Assembly (NCBI RefSeq): GCF_018476525.1
Contig: NZ_JAHCST010000001.1
Location: 188,069-252,068, forward strand
Source: Acrocarpospora catenulata
GTDB taxonomy: Bacteria; Actinomycetota; Actinomycetes; Streptosporangiales; Streptosporangiaceae
Direction of reading: 5' to 3'
Length of the DNA: 64,000 nucleotides
In this document: positions 52,435 to 60,939 of the stretch, piece after piece
Layout of the letters: the number at the start of each line of letters is the position of its first letter
How positions within the stretch are numbered: the stretch's first letter is position 1
Translations under genes and position numbers: made by a program
Notes under the pieces: model-generated
Seen by the model: the letters and a program-made list of their open reading frames with translations, nothing else
Told to the model about the DNA's origin: nothing
Databases searched by the model: none

Positions 52435-53589
52435 GTGAAGCTCGTGGTACAGGTGAAGCTGTGCCCGGATGAGACCACCGAAACGGCCCTCCGGGAGACA
52501 TTGCATGTCTGCAACCGGGCCGCCAACCATGCCTCCCGCCGCGCCTTCCAGACCAGAGTGACGGGCAAGACCGCACTCCAGCGGCTCGTCTACGGCGAAT
52601 TGAAGCAGATGGGCCTGTCCGCACAGCCCGCGATCCACGCCGCGCGGAAGACCGCTGGGGCGTACGCCACTTTGAAGGCGAACCTTAAGGCGGGCAACTA
52701 CGGCCCTGAAGGATCCAAACGCCGGACCAAGGTAGAGTCAAAGCCGATCCGGTTCCGCAAGGACGCCGCCCAGCCGTTCGACGACCGCTGCCTGTCCTGG
52801 CAGATCGACGCCCGGACCGTGTCCATCTGGACCGTACGCGGCCGCTCCGCACGGATCGCGTTCCAGTGCTCGCCCGATCAGCTGAAGATGCTCGCCGAGT
52901 ACCGGAAGGGCGAATCCGACCTGGTGTTCCGGGGCGGGACCTGGTACCTGTACGCCACCTGCGACATCCCCGACCCCGAGGTGAAGGACCCGGTGAACGG
53001 GTTCCTCGGCGTGGACCTCGGCATCGCCAACATCGCCACCACCAGCGACGGCACCGTACATGCCGGAAAGCATCTGAACCAGATCCGGCACCGCAACCGA
53101 CGCTTACGCACACGCTTGCAGAAGAAGGGCACCAAGTCCGCCAAGCGCCTGCTGCGCAAGCTCTCCGGCCGTGAGCAACGGTTCGCGGCCGACATCAACC
53201 ATCGCATCTCCAAGACCATCGTGACCGAGGCTGAACGCACCTCGCGCGGCATCGCCCTGGAAGACCTCGGCGGCATCCGCGAGAGGGTACGGCTCTGCAA
53301 GCCCCAGCAGGTCACGCTGCACTCCTGGAGCTTCCAGCAGTTCGGCCGGTTTGTCGCCTACAAGGCGGCCCGCGCCGGAGTGCCGGTGGTCCACGTGGAT
53401 CCGCGCCACACCTCCCAAGAGTGCTGCGAGTGTGGCCACATCTCGAAGAGGAACCGCCCTAACCAAGCGACTTTCCGTTGCACGTCGTGCGGCTTCGCTG
53501 AGCACGCCGACGTGAACGCAGCCCGCAACATCGCCTCGCGCGGTGTCACGGGCTGGGCAGTGAGTCACGCTGCCGAGGACGCGGCCTGA
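52435..53589 (+). CDS. tnpB: TnpB, RNA-guided nuclease of an IS605-type element
   Basis: A 384-aa OrfB/TnpB. The RuvC-like active site is complete: Asp194 (FLGVDLGIANIATT), Glu276 (GIALEDLGGIRE) and Asp359 (HADVNAARNI). A zinc finger of the form CxxC...CxxC is formed by residues 330-352 (ECCECGHISKR, FRCTSCG). The length matches active TnpBs. GTG 52435 is used, as homology begins with KLVVQVKLCPDETTETALRE. TnpB cuts DNA next to its transposon-associated motif, guided by an omega-RNA from the element's right end. The gene appears intact although tnpA is a relic. Confidence 0.9.
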   Translation: MKLVVQVKLCPDETTETALRETLHVCNRAANHASRRAFQTRVTGKTALQRLVYGELKQMGLSAQPAIHAARKTAGAYATLKANLKAGNYGPEGSKRRTKVESKPIRFRKDAAQPFDDRCLSWQIDARTVSIWTVRGRSARIAFQCSPDQLKMLAEYRKGESDLVFRGGTWYLYATCDIPDPEVKDPVNGFLGVDLGIANIATTSDGTVHAGKHLNQIRHRNRRLRTRLQKKGTKSAKRLLRKLSGREQRFAADINHRISKTIVTEAERTSRGIALEDLGGIRERVRLCKPQQVTLHSWSFQQFGRFVAYKAARAGVPVVHVDPRHTSQECCECGHISKRNRPNQATFRCTSCGFAEHADVNAARNIASRGVTGWAVSHAAEDAA

Positions 53590-53650
53590 ACCGTCGAATC
53601 CATCGATGGCGAGGAGCTGCAAGCTCGGTCCCTCAGGACCGAGAAGCTGA
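53500..53650 (+). ncRNA. Predicted omega-RNA / right-end region of the IS605 element
   Basis: The 3' end of tnpB and about 60 bp beyond contain a perfect hairpin, CTCGGTCC (53624-53631) with GGACCGAG (53636-53643), just before the presumed right end. In characterised TnpB systems the omega-RNA overlaps the tnpB 3' end, and its guide is the flanking sequence after the right end. Extent is inferred. Confidence 0.5.
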
Positions 53651-53659
53651 CTAAGTCTG

Positions 53660-54235
53660 TTAGTCGGGTGCCCGCAATGACCGCCAGATCGGGTCAGGCA
53701 GCACCCGCGCGGCCTCGGCGAGGTCGATGCCCGGGGCCCCGGCCAGCCACCGCCGGGTCACCTCCGAGAGTGGGCCGATCAGCAGCATCTCGATCAGCGG
53801 GAGCGGCAGGTCGGCCACCCTGCCGGCCGCGATGTGCGGGCGTAGCCAGGCGACCAGTCGTTCCAGCTGCGGGGCCTTGCGGGCGGCGATCAAGTCGGCG
53901 TGACCGGCCGTGTGCGGGGCCCCGTGAATGAACCTGGCCTTGGCCGGGGCGGACGCCACGAAGGACAGGTAGGCACCGACCACGGCCCGGACGCCGGTGC
54001 GCGGTGTGCGGGTCTTCTCCAGGGCCGTGATGAGCGCGTCCAGCAGTTCGCTCATGCACTCGGAGTAGATCGCGGCGGCGAGGCCGTCGAAGCTGCCGAA
54101 ATGGTGGTAGAGGCTGCCCACGCTGACCCCGCTGCGCGTGGTCACCTCGCGCAGCGTGAAAGCGTCCTCGGTGAAGGCAGCCAGCCCCGTGTCCAGCAGC
54201 CGCCGGACGGTCTCCTCGCTCCGCCGCTGTCTCAT
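53660..54235 (-). CDS. TetR-family transcriptional regulator
   Basis: A 191-aa repressor. The N-terminal HTH is FTLREVTTRSGVSVGSLYHH, then FGSFDGLAAAIYSE, and the C-terminal ligand-binding domain is all-helical. ATG 54235 overlaps the SDR stop by 4 bp, so it is the second gene of the SDR-tetR operon. It probably binds the tandem repeats at 55027-55056 upstream of the SDR and so controls itself. The IS605-type right end lies only a few bases after its stop. Confidence 0.9.
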   Translation of the reverse strand: MRQRRSEETVRRLLDTGLAAFTEDAFTLREVTTRSGVSVGSLYHHFGSFDGLAAAIYSECMSELLDALITALEKTRTPRTGVRAVVGAYLSFVASAPAKARFIHGAPHTAGHADLIAARKAPQLERLVAWLRPHIAAGRVADLPLPLIEMLLIGPLSEVTRRWLAGAPGIDLAEAARVLPDPIWRSLRAPD

Positions 54236-55023
54236 CCGACCCCGGTGAGCGCCGCCGCCTGCCGCCAGATCCGCTCGCCCAGCTCCTGGTCCAGGTGGAC
54301 CGGCAACTCCTTGTCGACGTTGAAGAACCGCCCCGAGCCCTTCTCCTCCAGGGCCAGCCGCACCACCGGCGTGGCGCCGTGCTCGGGGGCGGTCCAGAAG
54401 AACTTGGCCGCCTTCAGGACGAGCCCCAGCACGCCGCCCCGGTCTCCCAGACCGGTACGGATCACTCCCGGGTGCAGCGCGTCGATGGTCACCCCGGCAT
54501 CCTGCCACCGCCGGGCGAAGAGCGGGAGCGTGAGCACGTTGCACAGCTTGGTGTCCGCGTAGGTCCGCACCGGATGGAAGTCCAGCCCGTACGCCGTGCG
54601 CTCGGGGTCGGCCTTTCCTTTGACGAACAACCCCGCGCTGACCTGCACCACCCGCCGGAGCCTGTCCTCCAGCAGGTGGTTGAGGAGGAACGGCGCCAGG
54701 TGGTTGACCGCGAACGCCTCCTCGACCCCGTCGGCGGTGAGCACCCGGCGGCTCGGCCAGAGGCCCGCGTTGTGCACCAGCACCTCGATCTCCGGGCAGA
54801 GCCGGCGCAGTTCCTCGGCCAGGATGCGCACCCCGGCCACCGTGCTCAGGTCGCCGGCCACCAGGTCCACCTCGCCCGGCAGCTCCCGGACGGCCGCCGC
54901 GCCCCGCGCCGGGTCCCGGGCGACCAGCACCACCCGGCGCCCGGTCCGCGCCAGCCGCTCGCACACCGCGTACCCGATCCCCCGGTTGCCACCGGTCACC
55001 ACCACGCTCATGCCGAGCAGCAT
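54232..55023 (-). CDS. Short-chain dehydrogenase/reductase
   Basis: A 263-aa SDR, NAD(P)-dependent. The Rossmann motif is TGGNRGIGYA, the structural motif VLVHNAGLWP, and the catalytic Ser in VVQVSAGLF and YxxxK in TYADTKLCNVL are present. It resembles the retinol-dehydrogenase-like or light-dependent protochlorophyllide-reductase-like SDR branch. The substrate is unknown. ATG 55023 is used, with a second ATG at 55011. It is transcribed first, with the tetR gene behind it. Confidence 0.88.
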   Translation of the reverse strand: MLLGMSVVVTGGNRGIGYAVCERLARTGRRVVLVARDPARGAAAVRELPGEVDLVAGDLSTVAGVRILAEELRRLCPEIEVLVHNAGLWPSRRVLTADGVEEAFAVNHLAPFLLNHLLEDRLRRVVQVSAGLFVKGKADPERTAYGLDFHPVRTYADTKLCNVLTLPLFARRWQDAGVTIDALHPGVIRTGLGDRGGVLGLVLKAAKFFWTAPEHGATPVVRLALEEKGSGRFFNVDKELPVHLDQELGERIWRQAAALTGVG

Positions 55024-55026
55024 ATT

Positions 55027-55056
55027 TAGAGCGTTTCTCTAGAGCAAGTCTCTAGA
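55027..55056 (-). promoter_or_regulatory. 13-bp tandem repeats with AGAG-N5-CTCT symmetry, TetR operator candidate
   Basis: TAGAGCGTTTCTC (55027-55039) and TAGAGCAAGTCTC (55040-55052) are adjacent, followed by TAGA. Each unit has inverted AGAG/CTCT arms. The block fills the short gap between the IclR stop and the SDR start and overlaps that stop codon. Confidence 0.65.
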
Positions 55057-56647
55057 AAATCGGCCCACGCATCCCCCGCAGATCAGCTTCGATCCCGGCC
55101 GCCGTATCGGCCAGGGCCGGGAGCAGCGCGGCCCTGATCCCCTCCGGCGTGCCCCGGGCCGCGTGCGTGGCCACGTTGACCGCGGCCACCGCCCGCCCCG
55201 CCCCGTCCCGCACCGGCACCGCCAGCGACCGCAGCCCCTCCTCCAGTTCCTCGTCCACCAGCGCGAACCCGTCCGCCGCGACCTCCCGCAGCACCACGTC
55301 CAGATCGGTACGGCTGCGCGGGGTGAACGCCCGCGGCGGCTCCCGGGTGAGCAACTCGGCCTGGACGGCGGGCGGCAGGCCGGCCAGCAGCACCCGGCCC
55401 ATCGAGGTGGCGTACGCGGGCAGCCGGGTGCCCACCGTGATGTCCACGCTCATGATCCGGTAGGCGGGCACCCGGGCCACGTACCGGATCTGGGTGCCGT
55501 CCAGCACCGCCATCGAGACCGACTCCCCGATGCGTTCGGCCAGGTCCGCCAGGTGCGGGGCGACGATCTCCTCGAAGGTCATAGAGGACAGCCGCCCGTA
55601 CCCGAGCCCCAGCACCTTCGGCCGGGCCGCGAACCGGCGGCCGGACTGCGCGGCGTACCCGAGCGCGACCAGGGTGAGCAGCGAGCGGCGCGCGGTGGCT
55701 CTGGGCAGCCCGGTCGCCTCGGCCACCTGGGTCAGCGTCAGCCCGCCCGCCCCGCCGCCGAGCGCGGCCAGCACGGCCAGTCCGCGGGCCAGCGACTGGA
55801 GGAACTCCGCGCCGATCTCGTTCTTGGCGGCGAGGGCGGGATCCGACACCGGCGGGTCGACCGGGACCGGCTCCAGCGGGCGCTCCGGGGGCCAGCACGG
55901 TGCTTCGGCGCGCAGGCGGGGGACCACCAGCTCGGCCAGGGAGCCGATCGAGTGCCGGCTGGTATGGCTGACCACGCTCACCGCGCAGACTGGGCGCCCG
56001 TCCTGGCCGGTCACCGGGACCGCCACGGCGATCAGGCCGGGCTCGATCAGCTGGTCGTCCTCCGCCCAGCCGCGGGCGCTCTCGGCCGCCCGGTGGCGGA
56101 AGGCGGCCTCCCCGCCGGGGTCGCGCGGCACCACCACCGGGCCCCCGTTCAGGGCCGATCGCCGCCAGCCCGCCCAGTCCGTCTCGCTCCACCCGGCCGC
56201 GAACAGGGCGCCGGGGGCGCACCGCTCGGCCGGGAGCAGGTCGCCGATCCGGAAAACCGGGGACATGGTGCGCCGCCGGATGATCTGGGTGACGAACCGC
56301 ACGCCGTCGCCGTCGGGGTCCCCGTCCGGCACGGCCACCGAGACCGACTCGTCGAACTCGGCGGCCAGTCGCGCGGTCAGCGGTTCCAGGGCGTCGGGGA
56401 TGCCGCTGCCGGTCAGGTAGGCGTTGCCCAGTTCCAGCAGGCGGGGCGTGAGCCGTACCGTGCGGTCGGATTCGCGGACGTAGCCGAGCCGGATCAGCGT
56501 GGCCAGCACCCGGTCCACGGTCGAGCGGGCCAGGCCGGTGTGGCGGGCCAGGTCGCTGGGCCGGACCGGACCGGTGGGCGCCATCGCCCGGAGCACGGCC
56601 AGGCCGCGTTCCAGTGGTCCGACCGAGGCGTCGCGTGTCGTTGACAT
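55052..56647 (-). CDS. Fused double-IclR regulator of the pca cluster
   Basis: A 531-aa protein made of two complete IclR-family regulators in tandem. The first HTH is RPSDLARHTGLARSTVDRVL (about 30-60) with an effector domain to about 245. The second HTH is LTLTQVAEATGLPRATARRS (about 305-325) with an effector domain to the end (YATSMGRVLLAGLPPAVQAE). PcaR/PcaU-type IclR regulators activate pca genes with beta-ketoadipate or protocatechuate. It is divergent from pcaI across 75 bp that contain three GTTC/GAAC half-sites. Confidence 0.88.
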   Translation of the reverse strand: MSTTRDASVGPLERGLAVLRAMAPTGPVRPSDLARHTGLARSTVDRVLATLIRLGYVRESDRTVRLTPRLLELGNAYLTGSGIPDALEPLTARLAAEFDESVSVAVPDGDPDGDGVRFVTQIIRRRTMSPVFRIGDLLPAERCAPGALFAAGWSETDWAGWRRSALNGGPVVVPRDPGGEAAFRHRAAESARGWAEDDQLIEPGLIAVAVPVTGQDGRPVCAVSVVSHTSRHSIGSLAELVVPRLRAEAPCWPPERPLEPVPVDPPVSDPALAAKNEIGAEFLQSLARGLAVLAALGGGAGGLTLTQVAEATGLPRATARRSLLTLVALGYAAQSGRRFAARPKVLGLGYGRLSSMTFEEIVAPHLADLAERIGESVSMAVLDGTQIRYVARVPAYRIMSVDITVGTRLPAYATSMGRVLLAGLPPAVQAELLTREPPRAFTPRSRTDLDVVLREVAADGFALVDEELEEGLRSLAVPVRDGAGRAVAAVNVATHAARGTPEGIRAALLPALADTAAGIEADLRGMRGPIF

Positions 56648-56687
56648 CCGTCCCGTCCTAGGGGGAGACTCCTTTTCAGCATTGATT

Positions 56688-56714
56688 ATGAACTTTTGTT
56701 CATCCGGCGAACAA
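56688..56714 (+). promoter_or_regulatory. PcaU/IclR-type operator with three half-sites
   Basis: ATGAAC-TTTT-GTTCAT (56688-56703) is a perfect dyad, and its right half also forms TTGTTC-N7-GAACAA (56696-56714). Three alternating GAAC/GTTC half-sites recall the three-motif PcaU site. The block lies between the double-IclR gene and pcaI, ending 9 bp before the pcaI start. Confidence 0.7.
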
Positions 56715-56722
56715 GAGGGGAT

Positions 56723-57532
56723 ATGGCGGAAATCCTGAGTCTTCAGGAGGCGGTGGCGCGTCTGGTCCGGCCCGGGCAGACCGTGGCGATGGAGGGCTTC
56801 ACCCATCTGATTCCATTCGCCGCCGCGCACGAGGTGATCCGGCAGGGCATCACCGATCTCACCCTGGTCCGGATGACGCCTGACGTGATCTACGACCAGC
56901 TGATCGGCATGGGCGCCGCCCGCAAGCTGGTCTTCTCCTGGGGCGGCAACCCGGGCGTCGGCTCGCTGCACCGGTTCCGCGACGCGGTCGAGAACGGCTG
57001 GCCGCGCCCGCTGGAACTGGACGAGCACAGCCACGCCGGCATGGCCAACCGGTACGTCGCGGGCGCCTCGCGGCTGCCGTTCGCGGTGCTGCGCGGCTAC
57101 CGGGGGAGCGATCTGCCGACCCGGTCGGCCACCATCTCGACCGTGCGGTGCCCGTTCACGGGGGAGGAGCTGGCGGCGGTGGCCGCGGTCAACCCCGACG
57201 TGACCGTGATCCACGCCCAGCGGGCCGACCGCGCCGGGAACGTGCAGCTCTGGGGTCTGGTCGGGATCCAGAAGGAGGCGGCGCTGGCGGCCGACCGGGT
57301 CCTGGTGACCGTCGAGGAGATCGTCGACACGCTGGACCCCCGCCCTGGGGCGGTCGTGCTGCCCGCCTGGGCGGTGCACGCGGTGGCGGTGGCGCCCGGC
57401 GGGTCGCATCCGTCGTACACGGCCGGGTACTCGGTGCGGGACAACGACTTCTACCAAGCCTGGGACCCCATCTCCAGGGACCGGGAGACCTTCCTGGCCT
57501 GGATGCGCACCCACGTCCTGGAGGCCGCGTGA
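56723..57532 (+). CDS. pcaI: 3-oxoadipate CoA-transferase, subunit A
   Basis: A 269-aa alpha subunit. It activates beta-ketoadipate with CoA from succinyl-CoA. Family features: VRPGQTVAMEGFTHLIPFAA, a GGNPGVGSLHRF loop and HAQRADRAGNVQLWG. ATG 56723 has GAGGGG 4 bases upstream. It begins the catabolic operon and overlaps pcaJ by 4 bp (GTGA). Confidence 0.9.
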   Translation: MAEILSLQEAVARLVRPGQTVAMEGFTHLIPFAAAHEVIRQGITDLTLVRMTPDVIYDQLIGMGAARKLVFSWGGNPGVGSLHRFRDAVENGWPRPLELDEHSHAGMANRYVAGASRLPFAVLRGYRGSDLPTRSATISTVRCPFTGEELAAVAAVNPDVTVIHAQRADRAGNVQLWGLVGIQKEAALAADRVLVTVEEIVDTLDPRPGAVVLPAWAVHAVAVAPGGSHPSYTAGYSVRDNDFYQAWDPISRDRETFLAWMRTHVLEAA

Positions 57533-58275
57533 ACTGGACGCCGGACGACCTGATGACCGTCAACGCCGCACGGGCGCTGGCGGGGGCGGGGACCTGCTTC
57601 GTGGGGATCGGGCTGCCCAGCGCGGCGGCCAACCTGGCCAGGCGGACCATCGCGCCCGATCTGGTACTGATCTACGAGTCGGGCACGCTCGGCTCCAAGC
57701 CGACCACGCTGCCGCTCTCCATCGGGGACGGGGAACTGGCCGACACCGCCGACGCGGTGATCTCGGTGCCGGAGATCTTCAACTACTGGCTCCAGGCCGG
57801 GCGGATCGACGTCGGCTTCCTGGGCGCGGCGCAGGTGGACCGGTACGCCAACATCAACACCACCGTGATCGACCGCGGGCCGGACCGGCCGGAGGGGCGG
57901 CTGCCCGGGGCCGGCGGCGCGCCGGAGATCGCGGCCAGCTGCGGGAAGGTGCTGATGGTCCTCCGGCACTCCCGGCGAAATTTCGTGGAAAAGCTGGATT
58001 TTGTGACAACAGTCGGGCATGGCTCCGGGCCCGGGGACCGGGCCAGGCTGGGGCTGCCCGGGGCGGGGCCGGTGACGGTGATCACCGATCTCGGGGTGCT
58101 CCGGGCCGACCCGGAGACGGCGGAGCTGGTGCTCACCGAGGTCCACCCAGGCGTCGAGGTCGAGCAGGTCGTCGAGGCCACCGGCTGGAAACTCCGTACC
58201 GCCGCGACCGTGGGCGTGACCGCGCCCCCCACCACCGAAGAACTGACCGCGTTGCGTGATTTGAGGAGGGTGTGA
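57529..58275 (+). CDS. pcaJ: 3-oxoadipate CoA-transferase, subunit B
   Basis: A 248-aa beta subunit. The catalytic Glu lies in LIYESGTLG, with CFVGIGLPSAAANLA and GFLGAAQVDRYANINTTVI typical of the family. GTG 57529 overlaps pcaI by 4 bp, and the stop overlaps pcaH by one base. With PcaI it forms the heteromeric transferase. Confidence 0.9.
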   Translation: MNWTPDDLMTVNAARALAGAGTCFVGIGLPSAAANLARRTIAPDLVLIYESGTLGSKPTTLPLSIGDGELADTADAVISVPEIFNYWLQAGRIDVGFLGAAQVDRYANINTTVIDRGPDRPEGRLPGAGGAPEIAASCGKVLMVLRHSRRNFVEKLDFVTTVGHGSGPGDRARLGLPGAGPVTVITDLGVLRADPETAELVLTEVHPGVEVEQVVEATGWKLRTAATVGVTAPPTTEELTALRDLRRV

Positions 58276-59042
58276 TGGGTGACCCGTTGACACAGGCGGA
58301 CATCGATCGGGAGATCGCCGACATCGGCGCGGCCGTCGCCAAGGCGGTGGCCGCAGGTGAGCCGGAGCCCGAGCGGGTGACCCGCGACTACCCGCCCTAC
58401 CGCAGCAGCCTGCTCCGCCACCCGCGCCACCCGCTCATCCTGACCGAGGAGGCCGAGGTCGAGCTGCGCGGCCCCGTGTTCGGCGTGACCGACGTGACCG
58501 ACCTGGACCGCGACCTCACCCTGCACCACACCGGGGAGCCCCTCGGCGAGCGCATCACGGTCACCGGCCGCATCCTGGACCGTGCCGGGCGGCCGGTCCG
58601 CGGTCAGCTCGTCGAGGTCTGGCAGGCCAACGCCGCGGGCCGGTACGCCCACCAGCGCGACCAGCACCCCGCCCCGCTGGACCCCAACTTCACCGGCACC
58701 GGCCGCTGCCTCACCGACGACGAGGGCCGCTACTCCTTCGTCACCATCAAGCCGGGCGCCTATCCGTGGAAGAACCACGTCAACGCCTGGCGTCCGGCGC
58801 ACATTCACTTCTCCATCTTCGGCACGGCCTTCGCGCAGCGGCTGGTCACCCAGATGTACTTTCCCAACGACCCGCTGTTCCCGTACGACCCGATCTACAA
58901 CTCGGTGACCGGCGAGGCGGCCAGGCAGCGGATGATCGCCCGCTACGATCACGACCTGTCCAGCCCGGAGTGGTCGCTCGGGTACCGGTGGGACATCGTG
59001 CTGGACGGGCCCTCGGCGACGTGGATGGAGGAAGGCCGGTGA
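58275..59042 (+). CDS. pcaH: Protocatechuate 3,4-dioxygenase, beta subunit
   Basis: A 255-aa intradiol dioxygenase subunit. It holds the non-haem Fe(III) ligands: Tyr in AAGRYAHQRDQHPAPLDPNF, and Tyr, His, His in GAYPWKNHVNAWRPAHIHFS. The N-terminal DYPPYRSSLLRHPRHPL is typical of PcaH. ATG 58275 is chosen for GGAGG at 5 bases; a GTG at 58272 is also in frame. It cleaves protocatechuate to 3-carboxy-cis,cis-muconate with PcaG. Confidence 0.94.
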   Translation: MGDPLTQADIDREIADIGAAVAKAVAAGEPEPERVTRDYPPYRSSLLRHPRHPLILTEEAEVELRGPVFGVTDVTDLDRDLTLHHTGEPLGERITVTGRILDRAGRPVRGQLVEVWQANAAGRYAHQRDQHPAPLDPNFTGTGRCLTDDEGRYSFVTIKPGAYPWKNHVNAWRPAHIHFSIFGTAFAQRLVTQMYFPNDPLFPYDPIYNSVTGEAARQRMIARYDHDLSSPEWSLGYRWDIVLDGPSATWMEEGR

Positions 59043-59599
59043 AACCGACGCCCTCGCAGACGGTGGGGCCGTTCTTCGGGTACGCGCTGCCGCAGGCGGG
59101 CGGGGGAGACCTGGCCCCCGCCGGGCACCCGGACGCGGTGGTCGTGCACGGGCACGTGTACGACGGCGCCGGGGACCCCATCCCGGACGCGCTGCTGGAG
59201 TTCTGGCAGGCCGACCCCGCCGGGAGCCTCACCGGCAAGCCGGGGTCGATGCGGCGGGACCACGTGGACGGCAGTTTCGCCGGGCGGGACGGGGTCCGGT
59301 TCACCGGGTTCGCCCGGGTCGCCACCGACGCCGACGGTCACTGGGCCCTCCGCACGCTCCCGCCGGGGGCGGCCACGCCGGGGCGTCCCCCGTACATCTC
59401 GGTCTGCGTGTTCGCGCGCGGCCTGCTCCAGCACCTCTACACTCGCGTCTACCTCGAACCCGGCACCGACCCGCTGCTGGCGTCCCTGGACCCCGGCCGC
59501 CGCGCCACCCTGCTGGCGACCCCGGAGTCCCCGGGCGTCTACACCCACGACATCCGCCTCCAGGGGGATGGGGAAACGGTCTTCCTTGACTTCGGATGA
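59039..59599 (+). CDS. pcaG: Protocatechuate 3,4-dioxygenase, alpha subunit
   Basis: A 186-aa partner subunit. It begins KPTPSQTVGPFFGYALP, a PcaG hallmark, continues DALLEFWQADPAGS and ends VYTHDIRLQGDGETVFLDFG. It lacks iron ligands, as expected of the alpha subunit. GTG 59039 overlaps pcaH by 4 bp; its end overlaps the assigned pcaB start by 32 bp. Confidence 0.93.
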   Translation: MKPTPSQTVGPFFGYALPQAGGGDLAPAGHPDAVVVHGHVYDGAGDPIPDALLEFWQADPAGSLTGKPGSMRRDHVDGSFAGRDGVRFTGFARVATDADGHWALRTLPPGAATPGRPPYISVCVFARGLLQHLYTRVYLEPGTDPLLASLDPGRRATLLATPESPGVYTHDIRLQGDGETVFLDFG

Positions 59600-60938
59600 G
59601 GCTGGCGACTTCGGGCTGACCGCTCCCATCTGGGCGGGCACCCCGGCCGAGGCCGCGACCGGCGACCTGGCGTTCCTCCGCGCCCTGCTGGACGCGGAGG
59701 TCGCCCTGGCCGGCATCACCTCCACCGATATTTCGGACATCGCCGCCGCGGCCGACGAGCTGCTCCCGCACGCCGTCCGCGACCTCGCCCGGCGGGCCGC
59801 CCCCGCCGGGGGCAACCCCGTCATCCCCCTGGTCAAGGCCCTCACCGAGGCGGTCGCCGCGCGGAACCCGGCCGCCGCCGAGTCCGTGCACCTCGGGGCC
59901 ACCAGCCAGGACATCATGGACACCGCGTTCATGCTGGTGGCCTCCAGAACCCGGACCGGCCTGCTCGCCGACCTCACCCGCGCGGCGAGCGCCCTCGAAC
60001 ACCTGGCGGCCGAACACGCGCACACCCCGATGGCCGCCCGCACCCTCACCCAGCAGGCGCTCCCCACCACCTTCGGCCTGAAGGCCGCGGGCTGGCGCGA
60101 CCTCGTCCTGGACGCCCACGACCGCCTGGCCTCCGTCGTGCTCCCCGCCCAGCTCGGCGGCGCCGCCGGAACCCTCGCCGCCTTCGGCGCGGAACTCCCG
60201 CCCGAGAGCGTGCTCGCCCTGCCGGACGCCTTCGCCGCCGAACTCGGCCTGGCCCCGCCCCGGCTGCCCTGGCACACCCTGCGCACCCCGGTCGCCGAAC
60301 TTGGCACCGCGCTCGCCGTCACCGTCGGCTCGCTCGGCAAGCTGGCGGCCGACGTGCTGGTCCTCACCCGCACCGAGATCGGCGAGCTCGCCGAGGGCTC
60401 CGGCGGCGGCTCCTCGGCGCTGCCGCACAAGAGCAACCCCGTACGGGCCACTCTGATCGCGGCCGCCGCCCGGACCGCCCCGGCCCTGGCCGCCGTACTG
60501 CTCGGCTCCCTCGCGGCGGAGGACGAACGCCCCGCCGGGGCCTGGCACGCCGAATGGCTGCCCCTGCGCGACCTCCTCCGCCTGGCAGGCGGCGCCGCCC
60601 ACCACGCCGCCGTCCTGGCCGAGGGCCTGCGCGTGAACCCCGGCCGCATGCGCGACAACCTCGCCTTCACCCGGGGACTGGTCACCGCCGAGCACGTCGC
60701 CGCCGGGCTCGCGCCCATACTCGGCCGCCGCCAGGCCCGCGACCTGGTCACCACGGCCTCCCGGAAGGCCGCCGCCGCCGGGATCCCGCTCCGGGTGACC
60801 CTGGACGAGGAACTCGGACCCCTGACCGGCCACCCGAGCCCCGAACTGCTGGACGAGCTCTGCGACCCGGCCGCCTATCTGGGCTCGGCGCCCGCGCTCA
60901 CCCTCCGGGCCTTGGCCCGCCGACCCGCCGGAGGCTGA
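59568..60938 (+). CDS. pcaB: 3-carboxy-cis,cis-muconate cycloisomerase
   Basis: A 456-aa member of the fumarase/aspartase superfamily. The signature loop GSSALPHKSNPVRATLI is present, along with SVHLGATSQDIMDTAFML and RTLTQQALPTTFGLK. It makes 4-carboxymuconolactone. The start at 59568 lies inside pcaG and has GGGGG almost adjacent; TTG 59586 is an alternative. Confidence 0.92.
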   Translation: MGKRSSLTSDEAGDFGLTAPIWAGTPAEAATGDLAFLRALLDAEVALAGITSTDISDIAAAADELLPHAVRDLARRAAPAGGNPVIPLVKALTEAVAARNPAAAESVHLGATSQDIMDTAFMLVASRTRTGLLADLTRAASALEHLAAEHAHTPMAARTLTQQALPTTFGLKAAGWRDLVLDAHDRLASVVLPAQLGGAAGTLAAFGAELPPESVLALPDAFAAELGLAPPRLPWHTLRTPVAELGTALAVTVGSLGKLAADVLVLTRTEIGELAEGSGGGSSALPHKSNPVRATLIAAAARTAPALAAVLLGSLAAEDERPAGAWHAEWLPLRDLLRLAGGAAHHAAVLAEGLRVNPGRMRDNLAFTRGLVTAEHVAAGLAPILGRRQARDLVTTASRKAAAAGIPLRVTLDEELGPLTGHPSPELLDELCDPAAYLGSAPALTLRALARRPAGG

Positions 60939-60939
60939 C

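Larger units (their letters stand above)
52150..53655 (+). mobile_element. IS200/IS605-type element with intact tnpB and relic tnpA
   Basis: It contains a tnpB gene, a fragment of a divergently oriented Y1 tnpA, and a right-end hairpin. The boundaries are approximate because IS605 elements lack terminal inverted repeats. The element separates the chitinase from the TetR gene. Without TnpA it cannot transpose unless helped in trans. Confidence 0.75.
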
